Origin: Sporofaciens musculi
Lineage (GTDB): Bacteria; Bacillota; Clostridia; Lachnospirales; Lachnospiraceae
Direction of reading: 5' to 3'
Length of the DNA: 64,000 bases
Assembly: GCF_009830285.1 (NCBI RefSeq)
Contig: NZ_WUQX01000001.1
Coordinates: 3,038,501 to 3,102,500, forward strand
Shown in pieces: positions 41,273 to 49,677 of this stretch. Position 1 is the first letter of the stretch, and each line of letters starts with the position of its first letter. The position numbers and the translations under genes were made by a program. Under the pieces are notes generated by a model. That model did no database searches, was not told where the DNA came from, and worked only from the letters and a program-made list of their open reading frames with translations.

Positions 41273-42919
41273 CTACTGCTGCAGAGTTCCAACCAGCGTA
41301 GGGATTAACTGCTTTTTCCTTGACACCACGCCCTTAAGCACCACCTTATCCGTGTCCTCCCCAAGATCAAAGGCGTCAATAATATATTCCTTAGCATTAT
41401 TTCCCACGCACAGCAGCTCTGTGGACTCGTCCAGAATATCCGTCAGCATAAAATAAACCATCTGCAGGTTATTAGACTTAAGCACCTCCGGCAGATGAGG
41501 CAGAAGCACCTCCCTGATTTCCTTTAACTCGTCCTTATTCATAGAGTTAATCTGTCCCACGCCGAACACCACGTCATTTACGGTAAACTGTTTGAAATCC
41601 TGGAAACAAATCTCCTGGGCACTCTTTCCTGCCAGGCTACTTCCCGCCTTGAACATCTCTCCCGCCATCTGCTCAAGCTCAATATCAGCAATCTTCGCAA
41701 GCTTCTTCGCCGCCTTCTCGTCAACCTGAGTGCAGGTGGGCGAACGGAACAGCAGGGTATCTGAGATAATGGCAGAGCATAAAAGCCCCGCAATGGTCGG
41801 AGTAATCTTCACCCCATACTCCTCATACATCTGGTAAACGATGGTGGCCGTACAGCCCACCGGCTGATTGCGGAAGAACACCGGCCCCATGGTCTCGATG
41901 CTGCCGAGTCTGTGGTGGTCGATAATCTCCACAATCTCCGCCTCCTCAATCCCGTCTACTGCCTGTGACTTTTCGTTATGGTCCACCAGAATCACCCGTT
42001 TCTTGCTCACATCCAGGAACCGCCGTCTGGAAATGAACCCCTTAAACCGTCCGTGCCTGTCAAGAATCGGGAAATCTCTGAACTTCTTCTTCGTCATAGA
42101 GTCCTTGATATCGTCCACATAGTCCGTCATGCGGAAGGTCATAAGAGGCGCCTTGGTCATAAAATGCTTTACCGGTATACTCTGGTTAATGAGCCGCGCC
42201 ACTGTATAAGTATCGTGAGGCGTACTGATAATCACAATACTCTGTTCTTCCGCTCTCTTGACTAACCGTTTTGACACCTCCGCCCCCTGGCACACCACCA
42301 GACAGCTTACATCAATATCTACAGCGCAGGCCTGGGATTCGTAGCGGTTGCTTAAGATTACCAGGTCATCCTTCTCAATGAATTCCTCCATAAGCTCCGG
42401 ACTTGACGCGCCAATCGTCACCTTCCCTCTGGTAAAATATCCGTGGTCATTGCCGCAGATTAAGGTCCCGTCTAAAGTCTCCACAATATTCTTATACTGT
42501 GTCTTTGCCTCTGACAGAATATTGCTGTCATAGACCTCCATATAAGAAGTGGCAATGTCTCCTGTGGAGATTACCCCCACCAGTTCGTCCTCCTTTAAAA
42601 TAGGAAGGGTCTTCACATTCTGCTCCTTCATCTTCTCCCAAGTAGCCTTAATCGATACATTGGGCTCTACACCCTCTATCTTATGTATGTCGATATCCTT
42701 TACCTGAAGCTTTACGTTGGACAGAAGCTCCGGCGCCCGCACCTTGAACCGCTTAAGCACATAGAGAGTCTCCTCATTAATCTGCCCTGCCCTCTTTGCG
42801 ACATACTCATCACCTGTTACCTCTTTTTTCAAATTCGCATAGGCAATCGCGGAACAGATTGAGTCTGTATCCGGATTCTTATGCCCTACAACATATACTT
42901 TTCCAGTCTTCTTTCCCAT
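41273..42919 (-). CDS. ppaC: Manganese-dependent inorganic pyrophosphatase with CBS and DRTGG regulatory domains
   Basis: This family II enzyme hydrolyses pyrophosphate. The N-terminal DHH domain holds the metal ligands of VGHKNPDTDSICSAIAYA and the later EIIDHHRLG. Between them, residues about 70-300 form two CBS domains split by a DRTGG domain, which bind adenine nucleotides and regulate activity in clostridial relatives (known). The C-terminal DHHA2 domain ends with the diagnostic SRKKQ. Length (about 548 residues) is that of the regulated form; simple forms have about 310. The ATG at 42919 is preferred over the GTG nine bases earlier. Confidence 0.95.
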   Translation of the reverse strand: MGKKTGKVYVVGHKNPDTDSICSAIAYANLKKEVTGDEYVAKRAGQINEETLYVLKRFKVRAPELLSNVKLQVKDIDIHKIEGVEPNVSIKATWEKMKEQNVKTLPILKEDELVGVISTGDIATSYMEVYDSNILSEAKTQYKNIVETLDGTLICGNDHGYFTRGKVTIGASSPELMEEFIEKDDLVILSNRYESQACAVDIDVSCLVVCQGAEVSKRLVKRAEEQSIVIISTPHDTYTVARLINQSIPVKHFMTKAPLMTFRMTDYVDDIKDSMTKKKFRDFPILDRHGRFKGFISRRRFLDVSKKRVILVDHNEKSQAVDGIEEAEIVEIIDHHRLGSIETMGPVFFRNQPVGCTATIVYQMYEEYGVKITPTIAGLLCSAIISDTLLFRSPTCTQVDEKAAKKLAKIADIELEQMAGEMFKAGSSLAGKSAQEICFQDFKQFTVNDVVFGVGQINSMNKDELKEIREVLLPHLPEVLKSNNLQMVYFMLTDILDESTELLCVGNNAKEYIIDAFDLGEDTDKVVLKGVVSRKKQLIPTLVGTLQQ

Positions 42920-43033
42920 TGTTATCACATCCCCAAAATCAGATTTCTTTCGCTTCTAAATATAAGAGTGCCATCTTTTTTGTCTTTCGTCAACCATAAA
43001 TTTTGATGAAATATTCACAAATACAATTTTTTT

Positions 43034-43177
43034 ATGAACTTTTTCCTGTTTTTATGTTATAATTAGGGAAGTACGCTGATACCTTAACAGATTGTCAGCC
43101 TGATGGCTTGATGACGCGTGATACTGGGAATGGTATAGGATAACGTACAAGTCTTGCTAGCGAAAGGGAATAATACT
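43034..43177 (+). promoter_or_regulatory. Promoter and structured leader of the S1-domain gene
   Basis: TATAAT lies at 43058-43063 with a weak -35 (ATGAAC at 43034-43039, 18-base spacer). The transcript would carry a leader of about 110 bases. GTACG (43071-43075) can pair with CGTAC (43144-43148), TACC (43080-43083) with GGTA (43133-43136), and an inner hairpin GTCAGCC/GGC...TGAC lies at about 43095-43118. The closed-end design suggests a regulatory RNA; I do not recognise a known riboswitch class. Confidence 0.45.
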
Positions 43178-43882
43178 ATGAGTGAAGAATTATTACAAGA
43201 AACAGCAGCAGAAGCTGCCATCAGCAACACAGAAGAAACCATGGCAGACTTTGAGGAACATTTTGACGATGCCAATCCCTGGAATCTCGTGGCATCCTAC
43301 AAAGAGAAAGGCACCATTCTTCCTGTTAAGGTGGAGGGAATCGTGAACGGCGGCGCCATTGCCATGGTAGAGGGACTGAGGGGATTCATTCCTGCCTCAA
43401 GGCTGTCCCTGTCCTACATCGAAGATCTTGAGACCTATCTGCTTAAGGATATCGAGGTAAAGGTTATCGAAGTAGATCAGGCCAGCGAGCGTCTGGTACT
43501 CTCTGCCCGTGAGATACTCAAAGAAAAAGAGAAAAAAGCCATGGAAGAAAAAATCGCCAATGTGAAGATTGGCAGCGTTGTAAATGGAACGGTAGAAAGC
43601 CTTCAGAACTACGGCGCATTTATCCGCTTAGAAGACGGCTTATCCGGTCTGGTTCATGTATCCCAGATTAGCCAGAAGCGCGTGAAGTCACCGAAGGATG
43701 TGCTGAACACAGGCGACGAAGTCAAAGTAAAGATTATTGGGCTTAAGGACGGTAAGATTAGTCTCAGCATGAAAGCCCTGGAGGAAGTAAAAGAGGAGCC
43801 GGTTGAGAAAGTAAACATTCCGAAGTCTGAGAGCATCGGCACCAACTTAGGCGAGCTGTTTAAGGGAATCAAATTAAATTAA
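43178..43882 (+). CDS. S1 RNA-binding domain protein (ribosomal protein S1-like)
   Basis: This 234-residue protein has two S1 domains, at about 45-115 (KGTILPVKVEGIVNGGAIA, GLRGFIPASRLS) and 128-200 (IGSVVNGTVESLQNYGAFI, LSGLVHVSQISQKRV, VKVKIIGLKDGKISLSMK). The N-terminus is acidic, and the C-terminal NLGELFKGIKLN is typical of short S1 homologues in Clostridia. It probably assists translation or RNA turnover. The start at 43178 follows GAAAGGGAA. It has its own promoter, leader and terminator. Confidence 0.92.
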   Translation: MSEELLQETAAEAAISNTEETMADFEEHFDDANPWNLVASYKEKGTILPVKVEGIVNGGAIAMVEGLRGFIPASRLSLSYIEDLETYLLKDIEVKVIEVDQASERLVLSAREILKEKEKKAMEEKIANVKIGSVVNGTVESLQNYGAFIRLEDGLSGLVHVSQISQKRVKSPKDVLNTGDEVKVKIIGLKDGKISLSMKALEEVKEEPVEKVNIPKSESIGTNLGELFKGIKLN

Positions 43883-43925
43883 ATATTCCGAATGGAAGCC
43901 GGCTTTTCAAAGACTGCCGGTAGGC

Positions 43926-43978
43926 GGAAGGGCTAGTGCAGATCGTTTCATCTGCGGCGGCCCTTCCTTTTTATTTTA
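43926..43978 (+). terminator. Terminator of the S1-domain gene
   Basis: GGAAGGGC (43926-43933) pairs with GCCCTTCC (43960-43967), with an inner GCAGAT/ATCTGC stem (43938-43943 and 43950-43955), followed by TTTTTATTTTA. Confidence 0.92.
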
Positions 43979-44037
43979 TGCCTGTATCTGCTAAGCTTAC
44001 GCCTTAAAAGCTCTGCTTGTTTTGTCTCTCTTAGAGC

Positions 44038-44907
44038 CTACAAAGGCAGATCCTTCCTGCAAAATCTTAAGGCCCCCGCCCCGTAAGCTACAGCCGCGAT
44101 ACCTGCCAGAATCCCAAGCTTCCATAGAAAATCATAATTCACCATGTCGCTCCCCACAGTTTCCATGGCTGTAATATCCAAAAGTCCAACCAACGTCAAC
44201 TGATTAAAGATATCAAGCTCAGTAATTCCAACACCCATCTCCACCAGCTTGTCTGAGCCAAACACACCGAGAAGAGACGCGATAAAGCACCAGACCGTAA
44301 TCCCTCCGCCGAACGTAAGAGCCCTGCTGCTACGGTTAAACAGACAGCTTCCCAGATAGCAGACGGCTGAAACCGCTTCCACCAGGACATACATTCCGGC
44401 AAACTTAACGACTGTAGCCTCCCAGTCAACATCCCCTATAATCTGCTCATTCAGCGCACATTTGACACCACATACAATCCCCATGATCAGCAGTGGAACC
44501 ACCAGCATGAATACCATATGGGTAAACGCCACCGCCCTGCGCTCTGTGGGGGTGGCCAAAATATACGCCATCGAGCCGTCGTCCACCTGGGAGGCAATCA
44601 GAGCATTGGATGCCACAACCACCAAAAGGAAAATCGGAATCAGCACAATCACCTTATAATACATGGTATCCAGAATTACGCTGGGGTCCATATGAGGAAT
44701 CTCAAGGCCCGTCTTCCCCATTTTCTCCAGCATCTCCCCATTTAGGTCCCCTGCCAGCTCCGACTGGATGGCATCAATGGCAATCGTCACCACGCCGCTC
44801 ATCATCGACATGATTAAGACCACCGCCAGGACAAAAAACCAGTAGGTTCTCATATTCTGTCCAAACAGCGGTCTTGAAAATAATTTCGTTGTCTTCATCC
44901 CTGTCAT
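44038..44907 (-). CDS. ABC-2-type exporter permease
   Basis: This 289-residue protein has about six transmembrane helices (for example WFFVLAVVLIMSMMSGVVTI, IPIFLLVVVASNALIASQV, FMLVVPLLIMGIVCGV) and a large extracytoplasmic loop after the first one, the architecture of ABC-2 permeases. It overlaps the ATPase gene upstream by 4 bases. With two ATPase genes and one permease gene the operon probably encodes one transporter with a heterodimeric ATPase and a homodimeric permease. The substrate is unknown; drug, lipid or peptide export are all possible. Confidence 0.85.
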   Translation of the reverse strand: MTGMKTTKLFSRPLFGQNMRTYWFFVLAVVLIMSMMSGVVTIAIDAIQSELAGDLNGEMLEKMGKTGLEIPHMDPSVILDTMYYKVIVLIPIFLLVVVASNALIASQVDDGSMAYILATPTERRAVAFTHMVFMLVVPLLIMGIVCGVKCALNEQIIGDVDWEATVVKFAGMYVLVEAVSAVCYLGSCLFNRSSRALTFGGGITVWCFIASLLGVFGSDKLVEMGVGITELDIFNQLTLVGLLDITAMETVGSDMVNYDFLWKLGILAGIAAVAYGAGALRFCRKDLPL

Positions 44908-45800
44908 TCTCCTTTACGAATCGCCTCTTTAAAATAAGTCTCAAGGGTTGTGTGCTTCTCCTGAAATTCACAGAGCAGATACCCCTTCAAATGCTGCAGC
45001 AGTATCATAAGATCCATAGCAGGAATCGTCACCTCACATGAACGCCCGCCCACAATCTTCACGGTATCAAAGCGAAATCTGTCCACAAAATCAGCCCTGT
45101 CCCATGCCGTGTTAAACGTAATGCCAAACCATTTATTCTCTGGATTGCGTATTTTGTCAACATCAACCGTATCCACCACTCTTCCCTTGTGGATAATCGC
45201 CGCCACATCGCAGACCTCCTCAATCTCCTGAAAAATGTGGCTGGACATGAATATAGTCTTTCCCTTTGCCTTCTCCTCACGAACCAGCTTAAGGAAAACC
45301 TCCCTCATAAGCGGGTCAAGACCAGTAGTCGGCTCATCCAGAATGAGAATCTCCTGATCGCCCATAAAGGCAGCAACCAGGGCGGTCTTCTGTTTCATCC
45401 CTTTGGACATCCTTTTTAGGTTGACCGACGTATCAAGCTTAAAAAGCTCGATTAGACGCTCCATATATGTGAAATCCGTGATCCCAAGATATTTAGCATA
45501 GTATCGCAAAAACTGTGTTCCGGTACGAAGACGCGGAAATTCAAACTGTCCGGCTACGTAACCTATATCATATTTTAATTCTGTCCGATCCTTCCAGGCG
45601 TCCTTGCCTTTAATTCGGACCGTTCCTTGCTGAGGCTTCAAAAAACCCATAAGATTGCGGATGGTTGTGGTCTTCCCTGAACCATTCGTGCCCAAATATC
45701 CATAGACCATCCCTGGTTTTATGCTTATACTTACGTCAAAAATACCGCGCCCCTTGCCAAAATCCTTCGTAACGCTGGTAAGTTCTATGATATTGGTCAT
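44904..45800 (-). CDS. ABC transporter ATP-binding protein, second of two
   Basis: This 298-residue ATPase carries Walker A (GTNGSGKTTTIRNLMG), the signature RMSKGMKQKTAL in place of the usual LSGGQ, Walker B with EPTTGLDPLM, and the H-loop MSSHIFQEIEEV. The C-terminal 80 residues form the extra domain of exporter-type ATPases. The atypical signature (SKGMKQ) is common in the YhcH/BcrA-like group. It overlaps both neighbours by 4 bases (ATGA). Confidence 0.93.
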   Translation of the reverse strand: MTNIIELTSVTKDFGKGRGIFDVSISIKPGMVYGYLGTNGSGKTTTIRNLMGFLKPQQGTVRIKGKDAWKDRTELKYDIGYVAGQFEFPRLRTGTQFLRYYAKYLGITDFTYMERLIELFKLDTSVNLKRMSKGMKQKTALVAAFMGDQEILILDEPTTGLDPLMREVFLKLVREEKAKGKTIFMSSHIFQEIEEVCDVAAIIHKGRVVDTVDVDKIRNPENKWFGITFNTAWDRADFVDRFRFDTVKIVGGRSCEVTIPAMDLMILLQHLKGYLLCEFQEKHTTLETYFKEAIRKGE

Positions 45801-46801
45801 AATGCACCTCCCGAAATCCCCAGGTCATTGTCCGGCTCTTTTAGCGCTTCATCGTCTACCCTGTAAAACTTCATAAAATGGTCCTCCAGAGTGTAGGGAA
45901 TCTCACTGATATCTGCAACATTCAGCTCAGAAAGAATAGGAAGCATTCTGTTGAGCCCGTTCATATCCACCATAAACCGAACCGACATCTGTTTGGGGTC
46001 CTGATTGGTAAACAGAAAATCATTTTCAATAAAACGGCTGTAATCCCTCTCCGTCTCAAAAGATACCTTATAAATCCACTGTTTCTGCTCCTTTAACTCA
46101 TTTGCTCCAAAATCAGCCGCAATCCTGCCGTCCTTGATGATTGCAATACGGTCGCATACAGCGTCAACCTCCTGGAAAATGTGGCTGGACAAAAAGATTG
46201 TCTTGCCCCGCTTCTTCTCCGAACGGATAAAGTCAATAAACACCTCCTGCATAACCGGATCTAACCCAGAAGTGGGCTCGTCCAGAATCAGCACATCAGG
46301 ATCGTGCATAAACGCCGTAACCACAGCCAGTTTACGTTTCTCCCCGATGCTCATGTCACGGATTCTCATGCTTATATCCAGTGAAAACATTCTTAGGAGA
46401 CGGTTAAAGTAATCCGCAGCATCCCCCGCATCTTCCGGTTCGACTCCTAAATTCACAGGCTTTCCCCGATGGAATATCTTCTCCATCCTCCTTAACCTTC
46501 TCATATATTCAAGAAACCGTCTGCCAGTCATCATCTTGGGAAATGCAATCTCCCCTGGCAGATACCCTACCATTCCTTTCAATTCAGCCCCATGCTTTTG
46601 GCAATTCATTCCCCAGATCTCGGCTTCCCCCTTCTGAGGTTTTGAAAAGCCCATCAAGTGACGGATTGTCGTGGTCTTGCCCGCCCCGTTGGGTCCCAAA
46701 AAACCGTAGCATACCCCTTTATCCACATGCAGGGAGAGATCGAAGACACCCCGTCCTTTGCCGTAATCCTTCGTTAAATTTCTGATGTCTATCACACTCA
46801 T
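45797..46801 (-). CDS. ABC transporter ATP-binding protein, first of two
   Basis: This 334-residue ATPase has Walker A (GPNGAGKTTTIRHLMG), signature MSIGEKRKLAVV, Walker B LILDEPTSGLDPVM and SSHIFQEVDAV. It is clearly related to the next protein (shared NLTKDYGKGRGVFDLS / SVTKDFGKGRGIFDVS beginning) but has an insertion near residues 100-130 (RRMEKIFHRGKPVNLGVEP). The pair probably arose by duplication. It is the first gene of the three-gene operon. Confidence 0.93.
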   Translation of the reverse strand: MSVIDIRNLTKDYGKGRGVFDLSLHVDKGVCYGFLGPNGAGKTTTIRHLMGFSKPQKGEAEIWGMNCQKHGAELKGMVGYLPGEIAFPKMMTGRRFLEYMRRLRRMEKIFHRGKPVNLGVEPEDAGDAADYFNRLLRMFSLDISMRIRDMSIGEKRKLAVVTAFMHDPDVLILDEPTSGLDPVMQEVFIDFIRSEKKRGKTIFLSSHIFQEVDAVCDRIAIIKDGRIAADFGANELKEQKQWIYKVSFETERDYSRFIENDFLFTNQDPKQMSVRFMVDMNGLNRMLPILSELNVADISEIPYTLEDHFMKFYRVDDEALKEPDNDLGISGGAL

Positions 46802-46890
46802 AAGGCGCCTCCCCTCTTCTGAAAATAAACTAATTTAAGGCTACCGCCGACACCTCACGTCAACGATAGCCCTTGATTCTACACTATGAT

Positions 46891-47901
46891 TTAAAACTTG
46901 CCAGCCTTCGCCGCTTCCTCAAGCGCAACAGCAACAGCAACAGTCATTCCAACCATAGGGTTATTTCCTGCGCCGATTAATCCCATCATCTCAACGTGAG
47001 CCGGTACGGAGGAGGAGCCTGCAAACTGAGCGTCAGAATGCATACGTCCCAGAGTATCGGTCATACCGTAAGAAGCCGGTCCTGCAGCCATGTTATCTGG
47101 ATGAAGGGTACGTCCTGTACCGCCGCCGGATGCAACGGAGAAATACTTCTTGCCCTGCTCGATACATTCCTTCTTATATGTACCTGCAACCGGATGCTGG
47201 AAACGTGTGGGGTTGGTAGAGTTACCAGTGATAGATACGTCTACGCCCTCCTTGTGCATGATTGCAACACCTTCGCGAACGTCGTTGGCGCCATAGCAGT
47301 TTACCTTAGAGCGAAGTCCCTCAGAGTAAGGAATTCTCTGCACCTCCTTCAATTCGCCTGTGTAATAATCATAATCTGTCTCAACGTATGTAAATCCGTT
47401 AATTCTGGAAATAATCTTCGCTGCGTCCTTTCCAAGTCCGTTCAGGATAACGCGAAGTGGTTTCTTACGAACCTTGTTAGCCTTCTCTGCAATACCGATG
47501 GCGCCCTCTGCAGCAGCAAATGATTCGTGTCCGGCCAGGAATGCGAAGCAGTCTGTATCCTCCTCAAGAAGCATCTTTCCTAAGTTACCGTGTCCAAGGC
47601 CAACCTTCCTCTGGTCAGCAACAGAGCCAGGAATACAGAATGCCTGTAAGCCTTCTCCGATTGCAGCAGCAGCCTCAGCAGCAGTCTTGCAGCCCTTCTT
47701 GATGGCAATAGCCGCGCCTACGGTATATGCCCAGCATGCGTTCTCGAAACATATAGGCTGGATACCCTTTACCTGATTGTAAACGTCAAGTCCGGCATCC
47801 TTGGTAATCTTCTCTGCCTCTTCGATGGAAGCAATGCCATAGCTTCCTAATACTTCATTGATTTTATCAATTCTTCTTTCATATGATTCAAATAAAGCCA
47901 T
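46891..47901 (-). CDS. GGGtGRT protein of unknown function
   Basis: This 336-residue protein carries the name-giving motif ASGGGTGRTLHPDN at about residue 267. Further features are FAFLAGHESFAAAEGAIGIA, RVILNGLGKDAAKIISRING and the C-terminal MVGMTVAVAVALEEAAKAGKF. It is soluble. It always seems to travel with a NifU-like scaffold, here 12 bases upstream; that association is known from clostridial genomes, but the reaction is not. The glycine-rich motif could bind a phosphate or cofactor. The gene is well translated by appearance (AGGAGG site at 47906-47911). Confidence 0.85.
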   Translation of the reverse strand: MALFESYERRIDKINEVLGSYGIASIEEAEKITKDAGLDVYNQVKGIQPICFENACWAYTVGAAIAIKKGCKTAAEAAAAIGEGLQAFCIPGSVADQRKVGLGHGNLGKMLLEEDTDCFAFLAGHESFAAAEGAIGIAEKANKVRKKPLRVILNGLGKDAAKIISRINGFTYVETDYDYYTGELKEVQRIPYSEGLRSKVNCYGANDVREGVAIMHKEGVDVSITGNSTNPTRFQHPVAGTYKKECIEQGKKYFSVASGGGTGRTLHPDNMAAGPASYGMTDTLGRMHSDAQFAGSSSVPAHVEMMGLIGAGNNPMVGMTVAVAVALEEAAKAGKF

Positions 47902-47913
47902 TTACTTGTCCTC

Positions 47914-48606
47914 CTACTCTTTTCTTGGGTCGATGATCTTCGCTGCGTCTGCAACACGTCCGTACTGTCCTTTTGCCTTGTCCCATGCGTCGTTCGGTGT
48001 ATCGCCTGCTTTGATGAAGTCCGTGAACTTTCCAAGATTGACGAACTGGTAACCGATGATCTCGTCATGGTCATCCAATGCGATTCCTGTCACATAGCCT
48101 TCTGCCATCTCCAGATAACGAGGACCCTTTGCTAATGTTCCATACATAGTACCAACCTGTGAGCGAAGTCCTTTTCCAAGGTCTTCAAGGCCTGCGCCGA
48201 TTGGAAGTCCGTCCTCTGAAAATGCACTCTGGGTTCTTCCGTATACGATCTGCAGGAATAATTCTCTCATTGCGGTGTTGATTGCATCACAGACAAGATC
48301 CGTATTTAGAGCTTCTAAGATTGTCTTGCCTGGAAGGATCTCAGATGCCATGGCAGCAGAGTGTGTCATTCCTGAACATCCAAGGGTCTCAACCAATGCT
48401 TCCTGGATAATACCATCCTTAACGTTTAAAGTGAGTTTGCAGGCTCCCTGCTGCGGTGCGCACCAGCCAACGCCATGTGTCAGACCAGAGATGTCTTTTA
48501 CCTCTTTTGCCTTTACCCATTTTGCTTCTTCCGGAATCGGAGCTGGCCCGTGATTTGCACCCTGAGCTACAGGACACATCATTTCTACTTCGTGTGAATA
48601 AATCAT
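47914..48606 (-). CDS. NifU/IscU-like iron-sulfur scaffold partner of the GGGtGRT protein
   Basis: This 230-residue protein contains the IscU-like core: Cys residues in GVGWCAPQQGACKLTL and ETLGCSGMTHSAAMASEIL, a pattern able to hold an iron-sulfur cluster. It is extended at the C-terminus with a domain of its own (AEGYVTGIALDDHDEIIGYQFVNLGKF). The first part includes MCPVAQGANHGPAPIPEEAKWV. It is the first gene of the pair with the GGGtGRT protein. The pair may build or repair a cluster in a target enzyme; this is inference. Confidence 0.82.
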   Translation of the reverse strand: MIYSHEVEMMCPVAQGANHGPAPIPEEAKWVKAKEVKDISGLTHGVGWCAPQQGACKLTLNVKDGIIQEALVETLGCSGMTHSAAMASEILPGKTILEALNTDLVCDAINTAMRELFLQIVYGRTQSAFSEDGLPIGAGLEDLGKGLRSQVGTMYGTLAKGPRYLEMAEGYVTGIALDDHDEIIGYQFVNLGKFTDFIKAGDTPNDAWDKAKGQYGRVADAAKIIDPRKE

Positions 48607-48836
48607 TTTAAAACTCCTTTCAACTATGTATGATTTTTCTGTCGTAAGGCTTGTTATAACTTTAACACCATACTTGTTTATATTTTCTCACATTATCTAA
48701 AATTCGTCAATTATATCTTTCTGATATTTTCATGATATTTTTGGTGATATAAACCAAGTATGAAACCAGATAGGGATAAAACTCTAAAATTTTGTGGATT
48801 TTGTAAATGAGTGATTTCTATGTCAAATTATGGCTA
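48607..48836. other. AT-rich intergenic region between divergent operons
   Basis: About 230 bases between the NifU-like gene (leftward) and the TetR gene promoter (rightward). It must hold the promoter of the NifU/GGGtGRT pair; no convincing boxes stand out. Nothing else is recognised. Confidence 0.4.
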
Positions 48837-48891
48837 TTGCAAAAACTTTAGAATGGTGCTAAAATAGTTATTGACTTACAGTCAATAACTA
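48837..48891 (+). promoter_or_regulatory. Promoter and palindromic operator of the TetR-MFS operon
   Basis: TTGCAA (48837-48842) and TAAAAT (48860-48865) are spaced by 17 bases. Immediately after lies a palindrome with perfect 12-bp arms (48865-48876 and 48880-48891, centre TAC; core GTTATTGACT). Its size and place are those of a TetR-family operator, so the repressor encoded next probably regulates itself and the transporter. Confidence 0.85.
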
Positions 48892-48915
48892 AATACAAAG
48901 GAGGTGCAATAAAAT

Positions 48916-49677
48916 TTGGCTAGACCTGTAAAAAAGACACCAGAGGAATGGAGAAAAGAAATTCTAAATGCTGCCCAAAACCTATTTATTTCTAAAGGAT
49001 ATGAGGAAACTTCGATTTCCGATATTATGGACAAGGTGGGTGGGGCAAAAGGAATGTTTTACCGCTGTTTCAAAAGCAAAGAGGAGGTGATGTACGCATT
49101 AGGCAATCAAATGTTTTTCGAGGACAATCCATTTAAAGCAGTTAAGGGGAGGGATGACTTGAACGGTTTACAAAAAATCAGGGCATTGCTTGCGCTGAAT
49201 CAGTCGGACGCTAAACGAAACCAGCTAAACATACAGGCGGTCCCGATTTTGAAAGACCCGCACATTTTGGCGGCAGCAGTTGGGGAAAACAGGCGTGTAT
49301 TAACTCCCTTGTGGTTGGAATTGTTAAAGGAGGGAAAACAGGACGGTTCTATCAAGACGGAATATACAAAGGAACTCTCCGAGCTTTTGCCGCTTGTCAA
49401 CTTCTGGCTCATGCCTTCGGTATTCCCTGCCACAGAGGAAGAATTGCTTCATAAATACCATTTTGTGAAAGAAGTATTAGCCCATATGGGGCTGCCACTT
49501 TATGATGATAATATGACATCCTTTACAGAAAAATTTATCACTGATATTACGGAAACACCCTGCGGGTATACCTCTATGCCAGAGAATGCAGGCAAAATCA
49601 AGGAAACACCCTGCGGGTATACCTCTATGCCAGAGAATGCAGGCAATAATAATGTAAAAGGAGGGGATGAGCTATGA
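48916..49677 (+). CDS. TetR-family transcriptional regulator with C-terminal 17-residue duplication
   Basis: This 253-residue regulator starts with TTG at 48916 after AAAGGAGG. The N-terminal helix-turn-helix (ILNAAQNLFISKGYEETSISDIMDKVGGAKGMFYRCFKSKEEV) is typical; the ligand-binding domain follows. The C-terminus contains two tandem copies of ETPCGYTSMPENAG (45 bp identical, period 51 bp), an expansion that is not part of the TetR fold. The stop overlaps the transporter gene start by 4 bases. The ligand is unknown but is probably a compound exported by the transporter. Confidence 0.9.
   Translation: MARPVKKTPEEWRKEILNAAQNLFISKGYEETSISDIMDKVGGAKGMFYRCFKSKEEVMYALGNQMFFEDNPFKAVKGRDDLNGLQKIRALLALNQSDAKRNQLNIQAVPILKDPHILAAAVGENRRVLTPLWLELLKEGKQDGSIKTEYTKELSELLPLVNFWLMPSVFPATEEELLHKYHFVKEVLAHMGLPLYDDNMTSFTEKFITDITETPCGYTSMPENAGKIKETPCGYTSMPENAGNNNVKGGDEL
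49551..49652 (+). repeat. 51-bp tandem duplication inside the TetR gene
   Basis: Bases 49551-49595 and 49602-49646 are identical (45 bp), with a period of 51 bp that keeps the reading frame. The two copies encode 17-residue units that differ only in their last three residues. Confidence 0.95.
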
